Shown here one piece after another: positions 15,838 to 24,619 of a DNA stretch of 64,000 nt (position 1 is the stretch's first letter; each line of letters begins with the position of its first letter). The DNA is from RUG11198 sp036342255 (GTDB lineage: Bacteria; Bacillota_I; Bacilli_A; RF39; UBA660). The translations under genes and the position numbers were made by a program. The notes under the pieces are model-generated. The model saw only the letters and a program-made list of their open reading frames with translations. It was not told the origin of the DNA and did not search any database. The DNA lies in assembly GCA_036342255.1 (NCBI GenBank), contig JAZAUS010000001.1, positions 165,366 through 229,365 on the forward strand. The letters are read 5' to 3'.

Positions 15838-16082
15838 AATGATTGTAAGATTAAAGTATTATGATTTTATTTTACTGTAACCTAACTTGAAACTAATTAC
15901 TATTAATTACTTTGAATTTAAGGCATGTTTAAAAAAAACATACTATTTTACATACTATTAAATAGAATAATTAAGATTTATTTAAGTATTTATAAGTGCA
16001 TAATTATTAACAATTAAGCGATTATAAACTATTATAGGGCTTATAAGAAAGAGATATAGATCTTCTTGTTATGATATAAAAT
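15838..16082. other. Right end of the cassette array
   Basis: Holds the tandem arm repeat 15938-15961 and a sequence related to the pre-core module (CTTATAAGAAA at about 16040, as at 13991), but no core is found at the expected distance (about 16063). The junction is decayed or deleted. Confidence 0.55.
15938..15961 (+). repeat. Arm-type tandem 12-mer at the right end
   Basis: ACATACTATTTT and ACATACTATTAA abutting, same period as the other pre-core arm repeats. Confidence 0.6.
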
Positions 16083-16111
16083 AAGACCATACATATTTTG
16101 TATGGTCTTTA
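16083..16111 (-). terminator. Terminator of the reverse-strand gene 16120-17076
   Basis: AAGACCATACA / TGTATGGTCTT inverted repeat just after the stop of the minus-strand gene; a T-run follows on that strand. Confidence 0.85.
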
Positions 16112-16119
16112 ATTATTAT

Positions 16120-17076
16120 TTAATCTGGTATTATTAAATCATATAATTTTTCACCTAATTCTTTATCTGATAGTTTTGATGTTAAATTGCCTTTGTAATT
16201 TATTGACAACACCCAATCATTATCTATTTTATATAATAAGTAAGTATCAAAATAATCTTCTTTTTTATATTTTGCAGTAAATGCTGGATGATTATTTGTT
16301 CCTATTTCAGTAAGATTAATATTATCTTTCATATAATCATTTTTAACATCTTCCCATGTTTGAAGTCCGTTAACTTTTAGTGGACTTATATAAAAGAATA
16401 GATAGATTTCTTCATTCGTACTTGATATTGTAGTTGCAAAATAATTATTAAAATCTATTTCTTCAAAAGCTTCTTTCATATTACTACTTCTTATATTTTT
16501 ATAGTCACCATTATTATTATATGCTGTGCCATATGGAGCTATATTTTCACCCATTTTTATTTTACATAATTTTTTATATACTCCTTTTTCGGCTATTCCC
16601 ATTGGAACTTCATATATTTTTTGGCTTGGATATATATCTTTACTATTAGTAACAGTATTATCATTTGTTTTTGTATTATTCTCAGAATTATTGCTATTTG
16701 TTGTTGAAGTATTAGTTTTAGTGTTTGAGAATAGTTTATTATAAGCAAAGAATCCTCCAATACCAACAATTAATATGATAATAATAATTATTAATAGACT
16801 ATTATTTTTTTGAGGTTTTTTTTCTGGCATATCTTGTTGTGTAGTTTCTGATATATTTGGGATATTATTATTTTGTTCGTTTGGTGTTGGATTGTTAGTA
16901 TCAGTATTTATTTCAGTTGGTATTGGATTGTTTAAATTAGTATTTATATTAGTATTTGTATCAATTGGTGGTGTATTATTAATATTATTATCTGTTTTAG
17001 TTTCTGGCATAGTAAAATTTGGTATTAGTTCATTACTGTTATTATTTTGATTTGGTTCATTGTTCATATTATTCAC
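16120..17076 (-). CDS. Bitopic protein with Asn/Pro/Thr-rich cytoplasmic region
   Basis: 318 residues. Residues 1-90 are low complexity (Asn, Thr, Pro; imperfect repeats like NPIPTEINTDT), one membrane helix at about 92-112, a second Asn/Thr/Ser-rich linker (about 115-145), and an outside domain (about 150-318) with IYEVPMGIAEKGVYKKLC and NNHPAFTAKYKKEDYFDTYL. Ribosome site AAGGAGTGAATA. Not recognised; topology resembles regulators or sensors that bridge membrane and wall, but no function can be assigned. Confidence 0.7.
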   Translation of the reverse strand: MNNMNNEPNQNNNSNELIPNFTMPETKTDNNINNTPPIDTNTNINTNLNNPIPTEINTDTNNPTPNEQNNNIPNISETTQQDMPEKKPQKNNSLLIIIIIILIVGIGGFFAYNKLFSNTKTNTSTTNSNNSENNTKTNDNTVTNSKDIYPSQKIYEVPMGIAEKGVYKKLCKIKMGENIAPYGTAYNNNGDYKNIRSSNMKEAFEEIDFNNYFATTISSTNEEIYLFFYISPLKVNGLQTWEDVKNDYMKDNINLTEIGTNNHPAFTAKYKKEDYFDTYLLYKIDNDWVLSINYKGNLTSKLSDKELGEKLYDLIIPD

Positions 17077-17202
17077 TCCTTTATTTTTTTAAATTATATC
17101 ATAAGTAATAATTATTTTAAATAGTTTAATTATTTTTATTGTCAATTAATTGTATTAATCTTATATTAGTATAAATTTAGGGATATGAATTTATTTAAAT
17201 GA

Positions 17203-17211
17203 TGTTATAAT
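17203..17211 (+). promoter_or_regulatory. Extended -10 TGTTATAAT
   Basis: Exact 9-mer, 17 nt before the ATG at 17228. Confidence 0.55.
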
Positions 17212-17227
17212 AATAATAGGATGTGAT

Positions 17228-17992
17228 ATGGTGAAGAAAATATTATTGGTAATTGGTATAATTATAGTTATAATATGTGGTGGAGTTGGTTATTATATTT
17301 ATTTGATGAGTGTACAGGAGAATATGTTAAAGCAAGAAATTATTAATTATACTAATAAAGATTTAATTAATGATGAATTTGTTGTTGAAGTTAAGACGAA
17401 GGGGAATTATGCTTATATAGAAGAAGCTATTAAAAAATATTATAAAAAATTATCTATTAATGTTAGAAAGATTAATCTTTATTTGATAGATGAGGATTTG
17501 GAAAAGCTTATGACTATTGATAATTTGACAAATGATAGGCCTAAGTTTGATAAGAGTTATAAGATATTAGAAGATACTAAAACAGATATTGATTTATCTA
17601 TAAGTGTGGTTAAGGAATTGTGTGATGAAAACTATATAAAGAATTTAGTTAGTGATAAAATTAAAGATAAGCATTTTATTGATTTATATAATAGTTTGAT
17701 GTATACAAAGAGTGATATTCAAGAATTAAAAGATATAAGGGAAGATACGGAAGAGTTATCAAATAATCTTAATTTATATTTGGATAAGGCTAGGGAGGTA
17801 TTTAATATTTTAGAGAAGAATGATAGGTATTGGAGTATTGATAAGGGAAGTATTTATATTACTGATGAAAATATTTTAAATGAGTATAATAAAAAATATC
17901 AAGAATTAAGAGATATTGTTAATAATAAGTTATCTAAGTATAAGAAGAGATCTATTGGTAAGAGTAATAATAATAGTGTTATATCAGCATAA
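17228..17992 (+). CDS. Membrane-anchored helical protein, unknown function
   Basis: 254 residues: N-terminal helix (about 3-27) that could be an uncleaved anchor, then an outside domain that is helical and charged throughout, with several heptad-like segments (EELSNNLNLYLDKAREVFNI; NKKYQELRDIVNNKLSKYKK). No Cys motif for lipidation. Single-gene unit with its own promoter and a shared terminator. I do not recognise the family. Confidence 0.65.
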   Translation: MVKKILLVIGIIIVIICGGVGYYIYLMSVQENMLKQEIINYTNKDLINDEFVVEVKTKGNYAYIEEAIKKYYKKLSINVRKINLYLIDEDLEKLMTIDNLTNDRPKFDKSYKILEDTKTDIDLSISVVKELCDENYIKNLVSDKIKDKHFIDLYNSLMYTKSDIQELKDIREDTEELSNNLNLYLDKAREVFNILEKNDRYWSIDKGSIYITDENILNEYNKKYQELRDIVNNKLSKYKKRSIGKSNNNSVISA

Positions 17993-18022
17993 AAAATGAA
18001 ACATATAATGTTTCATTTTTTT
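17990..18022. terminator. Bidirectional terminator between convergent genes
   Basis: AAAATGAAACAT / ATGTTTCATTTT with T-runs on both strands. Confidence 0.85.
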
Positions 18023-18738
18023 AGTAGTTTTCTTAAATGTTTTTTATTAGTATCTATAAATCCATTTAAATTTATATTGGGGAAGGCTTTGATAATTCTT
18101 CTTTGTAAGGTACTTATTCTGGTTTTATTAATCTCAATATTATTATTTATTATTGAACTAACTAGACTTTTTAGTTCTTGAGTTGAATCTCCGGTTAGAT
18201 TTAAGACATTAATATTTTTCTTTAGTTTATTTATGATATTAAAGGATAATATAGTATCAATTACAAATATAACGAAGAAGATAATAGATAATATTATTAT
18301 TATTTTGGAATTAAATAATTTGATTATTCTTTCTACAAAAGGGTTGGATATATAGATAATAAATAGTCCGCCTAAACCGAATAATATGGCATTTTCTCCA
18401 CATATTCTTCCGTTAAGATTATATTTCATATTACTATAATCCCACCATCTAGCTTTAAATATTTTTTCCATTATATAACTAGTAAGATATTCTAGAAAAC
18501 AGCATATAAACATACTTAATAAAAAGACTGTTATTAAATTATTTTTGTATTGGGTTAGATATAATATCATTAATATAGATCCACATCCATATATAGGACA
18601 GTAAGGACCTATTAAGAAACCTCTATTGACTAGTTTTTTTTCTATTATGGTAGTATAAATTGTTTCTGCTATCCAACCAAGAAAAGAATAGATAAAAAAT
18701 ATTAAAAAATAATTTAGAAATGTTAATAAATAATTCAT
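18013..18738 (-). CDS. CmpB-type membrane protein (putative ABC transporter type IV family)
   Basis: 241 residues with five or six membrane helices. The N-terminal half has the family pattern FFIYSFLGWIAETIY, GFLIGPYCPIYGCGS and the WWDYSNMKYNLNGRICGENA block (Trp-Asp-Tyr ... Gly-Arg-Ile-Cys), characteristic of this uncharacterised family. A helical cytoplasmic tail follows. ATG 18738 is chosen over ATG 18750 because GGAGG (18744-18748, minus strand) sits 5 nt before it. Function unknown; no ATPase partner is adjacent. Confidence 0.82.
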   Translation of the reverse strand: MNYLLTFLNYFLIFFIYSFLGWIAETIYTTIIEKKLVNRGFLIGPYCPIYGCGSILMILYLTQYKNNLITVFLLSMFICCFLEYLTSYIMEKIFKARWWDYSNMKYNLNGRICGENAILFGLGGLFIIYISNPFVERIIKLFNSKIIIILSIIFFVIFVIDTILSFNIINKLKKNINVLNLTGDSTQELKSLVSSIINNNIEINKTRISTLQRRIIKAFPNINLNGFIDTNKKHLRKLLKK

Positions 18739-18855
18739 GTTTTCCTCCATTTTATTTAGTATATCATTAAATTAGTTATATGACAATTATCTTATTGGTA
18801 AACTTTTAACTATAAAAAACTTTTTTGTGATATTATTATAATGGAGAGTGATAGA

Positions 18856-19758
18856 ATGACAAAATGGGATAAAGAGTATATTAAACTTTGTAAGAAGATA
18901 CTTAATGAGGGGGTTGAAACAGAAAATAGAACTGGTATTAATTCTATTAAAATACCTAGCTATCATTTTCAATTAGATGTTGGTAAAGAATTTCCAGTTT
19001 TAACGACTAAACAATTATATTTTAGACAAGCTATATTAGAGATGTTGTGGATTTATCAGGTTCAATCTAATGATGTGAGATGGCTTCAAGAAAGAGATGT
19101 CTATATTTGGGATAAATGGGAAATAGATGAAGATGGTAAATGGGTAGCTATCCAAATGGTACCTGATGAAAATGGTAAACTGGTCAAAAAAGAGATTGTA
19201 ATAGATTTTGGAAAAGAGTATGCTCATACTATTGGTACTGCTTATGGATTTATTGTTAATTATTATAAACTTATTGATAAGTTGATTTATATATTGAAAA
19301 ACAATCCTAAGGATAGAAGATTAGTTTTATCATTATGGCAAGATGCATTTTTAGATACTGCTGTATTACCTTCATGTGTTTGGTCAACTGAATGGGATGT
19401 TACTGGTAATAAACTAAATTTGTGGGTACATCAAAGGAGTTGTGATGTACCGTTGGGGCTTCCTTTTAATGTAACTCAATATGCTGTTTTATTATCTTTA
19501 ATTGCTCAGGTAACAGGATTAGAAGTTGGTACTATAGATTGGAGTATTAAGGATGCACATATATATGTAAATCAGGTTGATGGTATAAAAGAACAAATAA
19601 GAAGATATGATGAGTTAGGTGATTTGACAGGAGCAGAGCTTTGGATTAATAAAGATATTAAAGATTTTTATAAGTTTGATAATTCTCGTGACTTAAAAGA
19701 TATTAAAATTAAAAAATATAAACATCATGGGCCAATTAAATTTCCTTTAGCACAGTAA
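18856..19758 (+). CDS. thyA: Thymidylate synthase ThyA
   Basis: Makes dTMP from dUMP with methylene-tetrahydrofolate. 300 residues. Visible: NRTGINSIKIPSYHFQLDV near the N-terminus, catalytic Cys in LPSCVWSTEW, and the substrate block HQRSCDVPLGLPFNVTQYA. Start at ATG 18856 (GGAGAGTGAT upstream); ATG 18841 would sit in the promoter region. First gene of a dTMP-supply operon with dfr and tmk, 2 nt before dfr. Confidence 0.96.
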   Translation: MTKWDKEYIKLCKKILNEGVETENRTGINSIKIPSYHFQLDVGKEFPVLTTKQLYFRQAILEMLWIYQVQSNDVRWLQERDVYIWDKWEIDEDGKWVAIQMVPDENGKLVKKEIVIDFGKEYAHTIGTAYGFIVNYYKLIDKLIYILKNNPKDRRLVLSLWQDAFLDTAVLPSCVWSTEWDVTGNKLNLWVHQRSCDVPLGLPFNVTQYAVLLSLIAQVTGLEVGTIDWSIKDAHIYVNQVDGIKEQIRRYDELGDLTGAELWINKDIKDFYKFDNSRDLKDIKIKKYKHHGPIKFPLAQ

Positions 19759-19760
19759 AA

Positions 19761-20252
19761 ATGATAAGTATAATAGCGGCTATAGGTAAGAATAATGAAT
19801 TGGGGGTAAATAATAATTTAATTTGGCATATACCTGAAGATTTAAAATATTTTAAAGAAACGACAATGAATAAAACAATTGTAATGGGTTATAAGACTTA
19901 TAATTCTTTACCTGGACTGCTTCCTGGTAGAAAGCATGTTGTTTTAACTCATCATATTATTGATAATAAAGATGTAGTAGTATTTGATGATTTAGAAAGA
20001 TTAATTAAGTATTTGAATAATATTAGTGAAGAAGTATTTATAATAGGAGGAGCTAGTTTATATAAAGAGTTTATTGATGAGGCTAGTAGATTATATTTAA
20101 CTGAGATAGATGAAGAATATAAAGATGCTGATGTATATTTTCCTATTTTTAATAAAGATAATTATAAAAGAAAAGTATTAAGAAAAAGTAAATATAAAGA
20201 TTTAAATTATAATTTTGTGATATATGATAAGGAGAAGAATAATGAGAGGTAA
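19761..20252 (+). CDS. folA: Dihydrofolate reductase
   Basis: Regenerates tetrahydrofolate from the dihydrofolate made by ThyA. 163 residues. Typical start MISIIAAIGKNNELGVNNNL, then WHIPEDLKYFK, TIVMGYKTYNSLP with NADPH-binding GRKHVVLTH, and the second nucleotide segment VFIIGGASLYKEFID. Coupled to thyA upstream; its end overlaps the next gene by 11 nt. Confidence 0.95.
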   Translation: MISIIAAIGKNNELGVNNNLIWHIPEDLKYFKETTMNKTIVMGYKTYNSLPGLLPGRKHVVLTHHIIDNKDVVVFDDLERLIKYLNNISEEVFIIGGASLYKEFIDEASRLYLTEIDEEYKDADVYFPIFNKDNYKRKVLRKSKYKDLNYNFVIYDKEKNNER

Positions 20253-20949
20253 ATTAATCGTAATAGAAGGAACTGATTGTTCTGGTAAAGAGACACAAAC
20301 ATTATTATTAGAACAAAAACTTAATGATATAGGAATAGATAGTAAAAGGCTATCATTTCCTATGTATGATAGTCCTACTGGTCAAATTGTTGCAGCTTGT
20401 TATTTGGGAAAAGAAGAGTACTGTGATTATTTGTTTAAAGATGGTATTAGGGGGTTATTTAAAGAAGGGGCTAGTGAAGTAGATTATTTAACTTCTTCTT
20501 TATATTATGCTGCTGATAGAAGATATAATAGTTTTGAGATTAATGATTTGTTAGATAGGGGAGTTAATGTTATATTAGATAGATATTTATATTCTAATTT
20601 GGCTCATCAAGGGGGAAAAATAAAAGATAAGGATGAGCGATATAAGTTTTTTGATAAGATGGAGACTTTGGAATTTGATATATTGGAAATACCTAAACCT
20701 GATAAAGTAATATTTTTGTATGTTCCATATGATGTGGCTGTAGAGCTTAAGAAAAAAAGAGATGAAAAAATGGATCAACATGAATCAAATAAAGAGCATT
20801 TAATTAATGCTGAACATACTTATTTTGAACTGGCTGATAGATATAATTTTGATATAATAAATTGTTCTGTTAATAATAAGATTAGAACTATTAGTAGTAT
20901 AAGTGATGAATTGTATTCTAAGGTTGAATTACTTTTAAAGAAGAATTAG
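20242..20949 (+). CDS. tmk: Thymidylate kinase (dTMP kinase)
   Basis: Phosphorylates dTMP to dTDP, completing the thyA-dfr-tmk pathway block. 235 residues. P-loop EGTDCSGKET (in place of GxxGxGKxT, as in many of this family), DR motif in VILDRYLYSNLAHQG, and the LID-like region KKKRDEKMDQHE. ATG 20242 (AAGGAGAAGAATA upstream) is chosen over an in-frame start at 20224. The family is somewhat divergent, so other deoxynucleoside monophosphate kinases are possible but less likely in this context. Confidence 0.88.
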   Translation: MRGKLIVIEGTDCSGKETQTLLLEQKLNDIGIDSKRLSFPMYDSPTGQIVAACYLGKEEYCDYLFKDGIRGLFKEGASEVDYLTSSLYYAADRRYNSFEINDLLDRGVNVILDRYLYSNLAHQGGKIKDKDERYKFFDKMETLEFDILEIPKPDKVIFLYVPYDVAVELKKKRDEKMDQHESNKEHLINAEHTYFELADRYNFDIINCSVNNKIRTISSISDELYSKVELLLKKN

Positions 20950-22257
20950 ATGAAAAAGTGGATGATATTGGGGTTGTTAGTTTTATTAACAACCTTATAT
21001 TTATATTTTTATTCATTACTTTCGTTAGATGCTGTTTGGAATTATGGCTTTGCTTATAATATATCAAGGGGATTGATACCATATAAAGATTATAATATGA
21101 TAGTAACACCTTTATTTTCATATATTTTGTCATTATTAATTCTTTTATTTGGTAATAAATTTGTATTATATTATATATTTATGTCAGTAATTATTGTTGC
21201 TTTGTCATATTTGAGTTATCTTAAAATTGGTTATAGGGCTGTATATATATATATGTTAGCTGTTATAACATCTAATATTGGATATAATGTTTTGGTTTTA
21301 TTATTATTTATTATTTTAATTAATTATATAGATAATGATGAGAAAAATGATTTATTAATTGCTTTTATAATTGGATTGATGATATTAACAAAACAAACAT
21401 TAGGAATTCTTATTATACCTAGTATTATTTTTTCAAAAAAGAGAAAAAAAACAATTGCTATATATTTTATATTTTTATTTTCGTTTGTTTTGTATTTAGT
21501 AATTAATAATAATATGTTTGAATTTTTAGATTATTGTTTTTTTGGGATGTTTGATTTTACTAATGGTAATGGATCAAAACTATCTATTCTTACTTTTGTG
21601 GAATTATTTATATGTATTTTTTTATTTATAAAAATATTAAAGATGAAATTTAAGGATGATAAATTGATTTATATTTTATTATTTCAGATTATTTGTTTTC
21701 CAATAGTGGATGGAGTTCATTTTTTGATTACTTTTATTCCAATATTGTTATATTTGTTTGAAAAATATAAATTTAAGTATAAATATTTTGAAATGTGTAT
21801 TTATTTATTTATTATATCTTTTTTTGCAACATTTAATTTTACTCAGATTGATTTTTCTTTAAATAATTTATATCAGGAGAAGAATAGTTTTATGTATGGT
21901 AAAAGATTACCTAATTATTTTTCAGATTATTTTAAATATGTTTCTAGTTATATAGAGAAGTATGATGATTATAGAATTTATATATTGGAAGCTAGAGCGT
22001 ATGTTACTAAACTTGAATTAAATATGGCGATTAATAAATATGATTTAATAAATCGTGGAAATATGGGCTATAAGGGGAGTGATAAATATATAAAAGAAAT
22101 TGATGAATATTGTAAAAATAATAAATGTTTATTTTTTGTTGATTATGCAAGTTATCAAAAAAAGGCAAATCAGGTTAGTGATGAAATTATTTTATATGTT
22201 AGTAGAAATTATAATTCTGTTGTTAATCCTGGTTTTGATAATATTTATATAAATTAA
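20950..22257 (+). CDS. Multi-pass membrane protein, glycosyltransferase-like
   Basis: 435 residues with about ten helices. The first loop carries AVWNYGFAYNISRGLIPYKD, resembling the acidic-loop and GxxPYxD pattern of membrane glycosyltransferases of the GT-C fold (ArnT/PMT-like) that use polyprenyl-linked sugars. The final 110 residues are a soluble outside domain (about 320-435). Starts 1 nt after tmk stop, so it may be in the same transcript. Substrate unknown. Confidence 0.65.
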   Translation: MKKWMILGLLVLLTTLYLYFYSLLSLDAVWNYGFAYNISRGLIPYKDYNMIVTPLFSYILSLLILLFGNKFVLYYIFMSVIIVALSYLSYLKIGYRAVYIYMLAVITSNIGYNVLVLLLFIILINYIDNDEKNDLLIAFIIGLMILTKQTLGILIIPSIIFSKKRKKTIAIYFIFLFSFVLYLVINNNMFEFLDYCFFGMFDFTNGNGSKLSILTFVELFICIFLFIKILKMKFKDDKLIYILLFQIICFPIVDGVHFLITFIPILLYLFEKYKFKYKYFEMCIYLFIISFFATFNFTQIDFSLNNLYQEKNSFMYGKRLPNYFSDYFKYVSSYIEKYDDYRIYILEARAYVTKLELNMAINKYDLINRGNMGYKGSDKYIKEIDEYCKNNKCLFFVDYASYQKKANQVSDEIILYVSRNYNSVVNPGFDNIYIN

Positions 22258-22279
22258 ATTAAAAAAAAATAAAAAATTG

Positions 22280-22308
22280 TTGCATTTTATTTTTTAATTT
22301 GATATACT
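22280..22308 (+). promoter_or_regulatory. Promoter of the first SipW-type surface gene
   Basis: TTGCAT (22280-22285), 17 nt, TATACT (22303-22308). Same boxes and spacing as at 23441-23469. Confidence 0.75.
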
Positions 22309-22336
22309 TAGTACAGTAAGGAGGATAGAGAAAATT

Positions 22337-23377
22337 ATGAATGAGAATAATAATAAAGGAAGGGGAGTATTTTACGGAGTAATAGGTGTTGCTACACTTG
22401 TTGTTGCTATTATTGGTGCAACGTTCGCGTACTTTACTGCATCTGCTCAAAATGGTGCTAATGAGATTACTGGTAATATGGCTAACGTTTCATTTGATTT
22501 GGTAGTTAAAAAGATTGTAGATCCAGGTAGAACTTCTGGAATGATACCTATGTCTAATAATATGGTTGATGCTGCGGTTAGGGCTTCAACTCCATGTCAA
22601 GATAACAACGGTAACGCAGTTTGTCAAATTTATGAAATAACGGTTACTAATAATTCAACAGCTACAATGTTTGTTGATGGTTATGTTGCATTAGCTGGTG
22701 GTTCTGGAGCTGCTACTGATGTTACTGCAGCTAATATAACACCAACTCATAATCAAACTACAATGAGATGGGCACAAGTATTTGCAACTGGTAGTGGAAC
22801 TGAGGCTACATATAGTACAGGTGGTAATGTTATATTAAGTGCTACTGCAAGTGAGGCTGCTGGTTCTACAATGTCAATTAGTAATTTGAATGTACCTACT
22901 GATTCTACTACAAATTCAACTGATGAGACTGGATTTAATCCTACTAATGTTATAGCTGATGGTATGATTGGTACTGGTGCTGCTTCTATTGGTGGTAACC
23001 CTTATGATGCTGTTAATAGAAACTATATAAGAATTAGTGATCATACTGTAACTGAAGGTATTGTTGATCCTGAAAACTTTACTAGAGAGAATGATAAGAC
23101 TTCTATGTTGATTATTAATCAACAATTAGGACCTGATGATAATGTTGCTGGTAGTGGATATGATATTGTTAAATATTATTTTGTTGTTTGGTTATCTGAA
23201 ACTGGTACAGACCAAACTGCAAGAGCTGATGCTGGTAGTTTAATTCCAACTGAACCAGATAATTTCTTTAATGGAATTGTTAAGTTTATTTCAGCGCAAG
23301 GTAGTGAGGTTACTGCTACATTTAGTGGATATACTGCTGTAAATTCTCAACCATCTCAACAATCTCCAACTACTTAA
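22337..23377 (+). CDS. SipW/TasA-type exported surface protein, copy 1
   Basis: 346 residues. N-terminal signal of the SipW-dependent type (VFYGVIGVATLVVAIIGATF then AYFTASAQNG) found in TasA/camelysin fibre proteins. The outside domain is beta-rich, with ATMFVDGYVALAGGSG and AQGSEVTATFSGYTAV shared with copy 2. A Cys pair (TPCQDNNGNAVCQIYEI) is conserved in all three copies. The codon choice (AAC, GCG, GGT) is richer in C/G than neighbours, which suggests high expression. RBS AAGGAGG is 12 nt before ATG. No SipW peptidase gene is in the window. Confidence 0.75.
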   Translation: MNENNNKGRGVFYGVIGVATLVVAIIGATFAYFTASAQNGANEITGNMANVSFDLVVKKIVDPGRTSGMIPMSNNMVDAAVRASTPCQDNNGNAVCQIYEITVTNNSTATMFVDGYVALAGGSGAATDVTAANITPTHNQTTMRWAQVFATGSGTEATYSTGGNVILSATASEAAGSTMSISNLNVPTDSTTNSTDETGFNPTNVIADGMIGTGAASIGGNPYDAVNRNYIRISDHTVTEGIVDPENFTRENDKTSMLIINQQLGPDDNVAGSGYDIVKYYFVVWLSETGTDQTARADAGSLIPTEPDNFFNGIVKFISAQGSEVTATFSGYTAVNSQPSQQSPTT

Positions 23378-23397
23378 TATTAATTTAAATAAAGAAG

Positions 23398-23427
23398 AGA
23401 ACAAGTTTTAAAATTTGTTCTTTTTTT
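23398..23427 (+). terminator. Terminator after SipW-type copy 1
   Basis: AGAACAA / TTGTTCT stem with T7. Confidence 0.8.
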
Positions 23428-23440
23428 GTTTAAAAAAATA

Positions 23441-23469
23441 TTGCATTTTATTTTGTTTTTTGCTATACT
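23441..23469 (+). promoter_or_regulatory. Promoter of SipW-type copy 2
   Basis: TTGCAT (23441-23446), 17 nt, TATACT (23464-23469), also with a TGC just before the -10. Confidence 0.75.
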
Positions 23470-23498
23470 TGATTTATATAATATAGAGGAGGAAATAT

Positions 23499-24536
23499 AT
23501 GGAAGATAAGAAACAAAATAATTCTACAAGGGGAGTTTTTTATGCTGTAGTTGGTATTGCTACTCTTATAGTTGCTATAATTGGAGCAACATTCGCGTAT
23601 TTTACAGCAACTGCACAAAATGGTGTTAATGAGATTAGTGGTAATATGGCTAGTATCGGTTTTGATCTAGTTGTTACTAGGGTTATTAATCCAGGTGAGA
23701 CTTCTGGAATGATACCTTTATCTAATACTATGGTTGAAACTGCAATTAATGATACTACTGATGGTACAAATGATACAGCTATTAATCAGACATGTGTTGA
23801 TGATAACGGCAACGCTGTTTGTCAAGTATATAAAATAACTGTTTCAAATAATTCATCTGCAACAATGTTTGTTGATGGTTATGTTGCATTAGCTGGTGGT
23901 TCTGGAACACCTGTTGATATTACACCTGCTGCTAATGCTAAAAATCCAACTACAATGAGATGGGCACAAGTATTTAAGCAAGGTGGAAATGCTGATAATA
24001 TTTCTCATTATAGTACAGCTGGTACACAATATTTGAGTGTTAATCATGAAGAAGCTGCTATGTCAATTAATAGTATTGATTCTTCTGATCCTACTGGATT
24101 TAATAGAGATAATATTAAAACTTCAACTGGAATTATTACTGCTAATGGAGCTACTATTTCTGGTAATAGATATGATGCTGTAGGAACTAACTTTATTAGA
24201 ATTAGTGAACATAATGTTGTTGATGGAGTTGTTGATGCGTCTAACTTTACTAGAACTGCTGATTTAACTTCAATGTTAGTTATTAATCAACAATTAGCAC
24301 CTAAAAATGATCCTAGTACTTATGATAAAATTGTTTATTATTTTGTAGTATGGTTATCAGAAAATGGACATGATCAAACTGCTACTTCTACAACTGGTTC
24401 AGATACTTTAGTTGCAACTCAAAATAGTAATTTCTTTAATGGAGTTGTTAAATTCATATCAGCGCAAGGTAGTGAGGTTACTGCTACATTTAGTGGATAT
24501 ACTGCTGTTAGATCTGATAAAGCTGTTTCAAGTTAA
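23499..24536 (+). CDS. SipW/TasA-type exported surface protein, copy 2
   Basis: 345 residues with the same layout as the gene at 22337: signal VGIATLIVAIIGATFAYFTA, Cys pair CVDDNGNAVCQVYKI, ATMFVDGYVALAGGSG, SMLVINQQLAP, and the same C-terminal block AQGSEVTATFSGYTAV. The central part (about 120-230) diverges more. At 3' ends, the DNA is nearly identical for about 55 nt (24466-24507 and 23293-23341). Strong RBS AGAGGAGGAAA. Probably a surface fibre or coat subunit. Confidence 0.75.
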   Translation: MEDKKQNNSTRGVFYAVVGIATLIVAIIGATFAYFTATAQNGVNEISGNMASIGFDLVVTRVINPGETSGMIPLSNTMVETAINDTTDGTNDTAINQTCVDDNGNAVCQVYKITVSNNSSATMFVDGYVALAGGSGTPVDITPAANAKNPTTMRWAQVFKQGGNADNISHYSTAGTQYLSVNHEEAAMSINSIDSSDPTGFNRDNIKTSTGIITANGATISGNRYDAVGTNFIRISEHNVVDGVVDASNFTRTADLTSMLVINQQLAPKNDPSTYDKIVYYFVVWLSENGHDQTATSTTGSDTLVATQNSNFFNGVVKFISAQGSEVTATFSGYTAVRSDKAVSS

Positions 24537-24547
24537 TATAATGTTTT

Positions 24548-24580
24548 AAAAAAGCAACTGTTATGGTTGCTTTTTTTTTT
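24548..24580 (+). terminator. Terminator after SipW-type copy 2
   Basis: AAAGCAAC / GTTGCTTT stem with a long T-run. Confidence 0.85.
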
Positions 24581-24619
24581 ATTTTTTGATAGAATTTATA
24601 TAAGAGTAGGGTGATAGCT

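Larger units (their letters stand above)
10001..16075. mobile_element. Array of integrase-less cassettes at the tRNA-Cys 3' end
   Basis: Three copies of the tRNA 3'-end core (10001-10016, 11405-11420, 14025-14040) divide the region into units of about 1.4 and 2.6 kb plus a right-hand unit ending near 16075 without a visible core. Tandem 12-bp repeats lie exactly 101 nt before two cores (11280-11303, 13900-13923), and tandem or single 11-bp repeats lie 51-52 nt after all three cores (10068-10089, 11473-11494, 14093-14103). Two more tandem 12-mers (12857-12880, 15938-15961) mark likely decayed junctions. This is the layout of a tyrosine-recombinase attachment site with core and arm sites. No integrase, relaxase or phage gene is present. 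Cargo: NERD protein, acyltransferase, two related anchored proteins, one membrane protein. Right boundary is approximate. Confidence 0.75.

Noticed and set aside
10001..16075. Integrase, recombinase or phage gene in the tRNA-Cys island
   Set aside because: I read all frames for an R-H-R-Y type or serine recombinase and found none; the longer frames are fully explained by the cargo genes listed.
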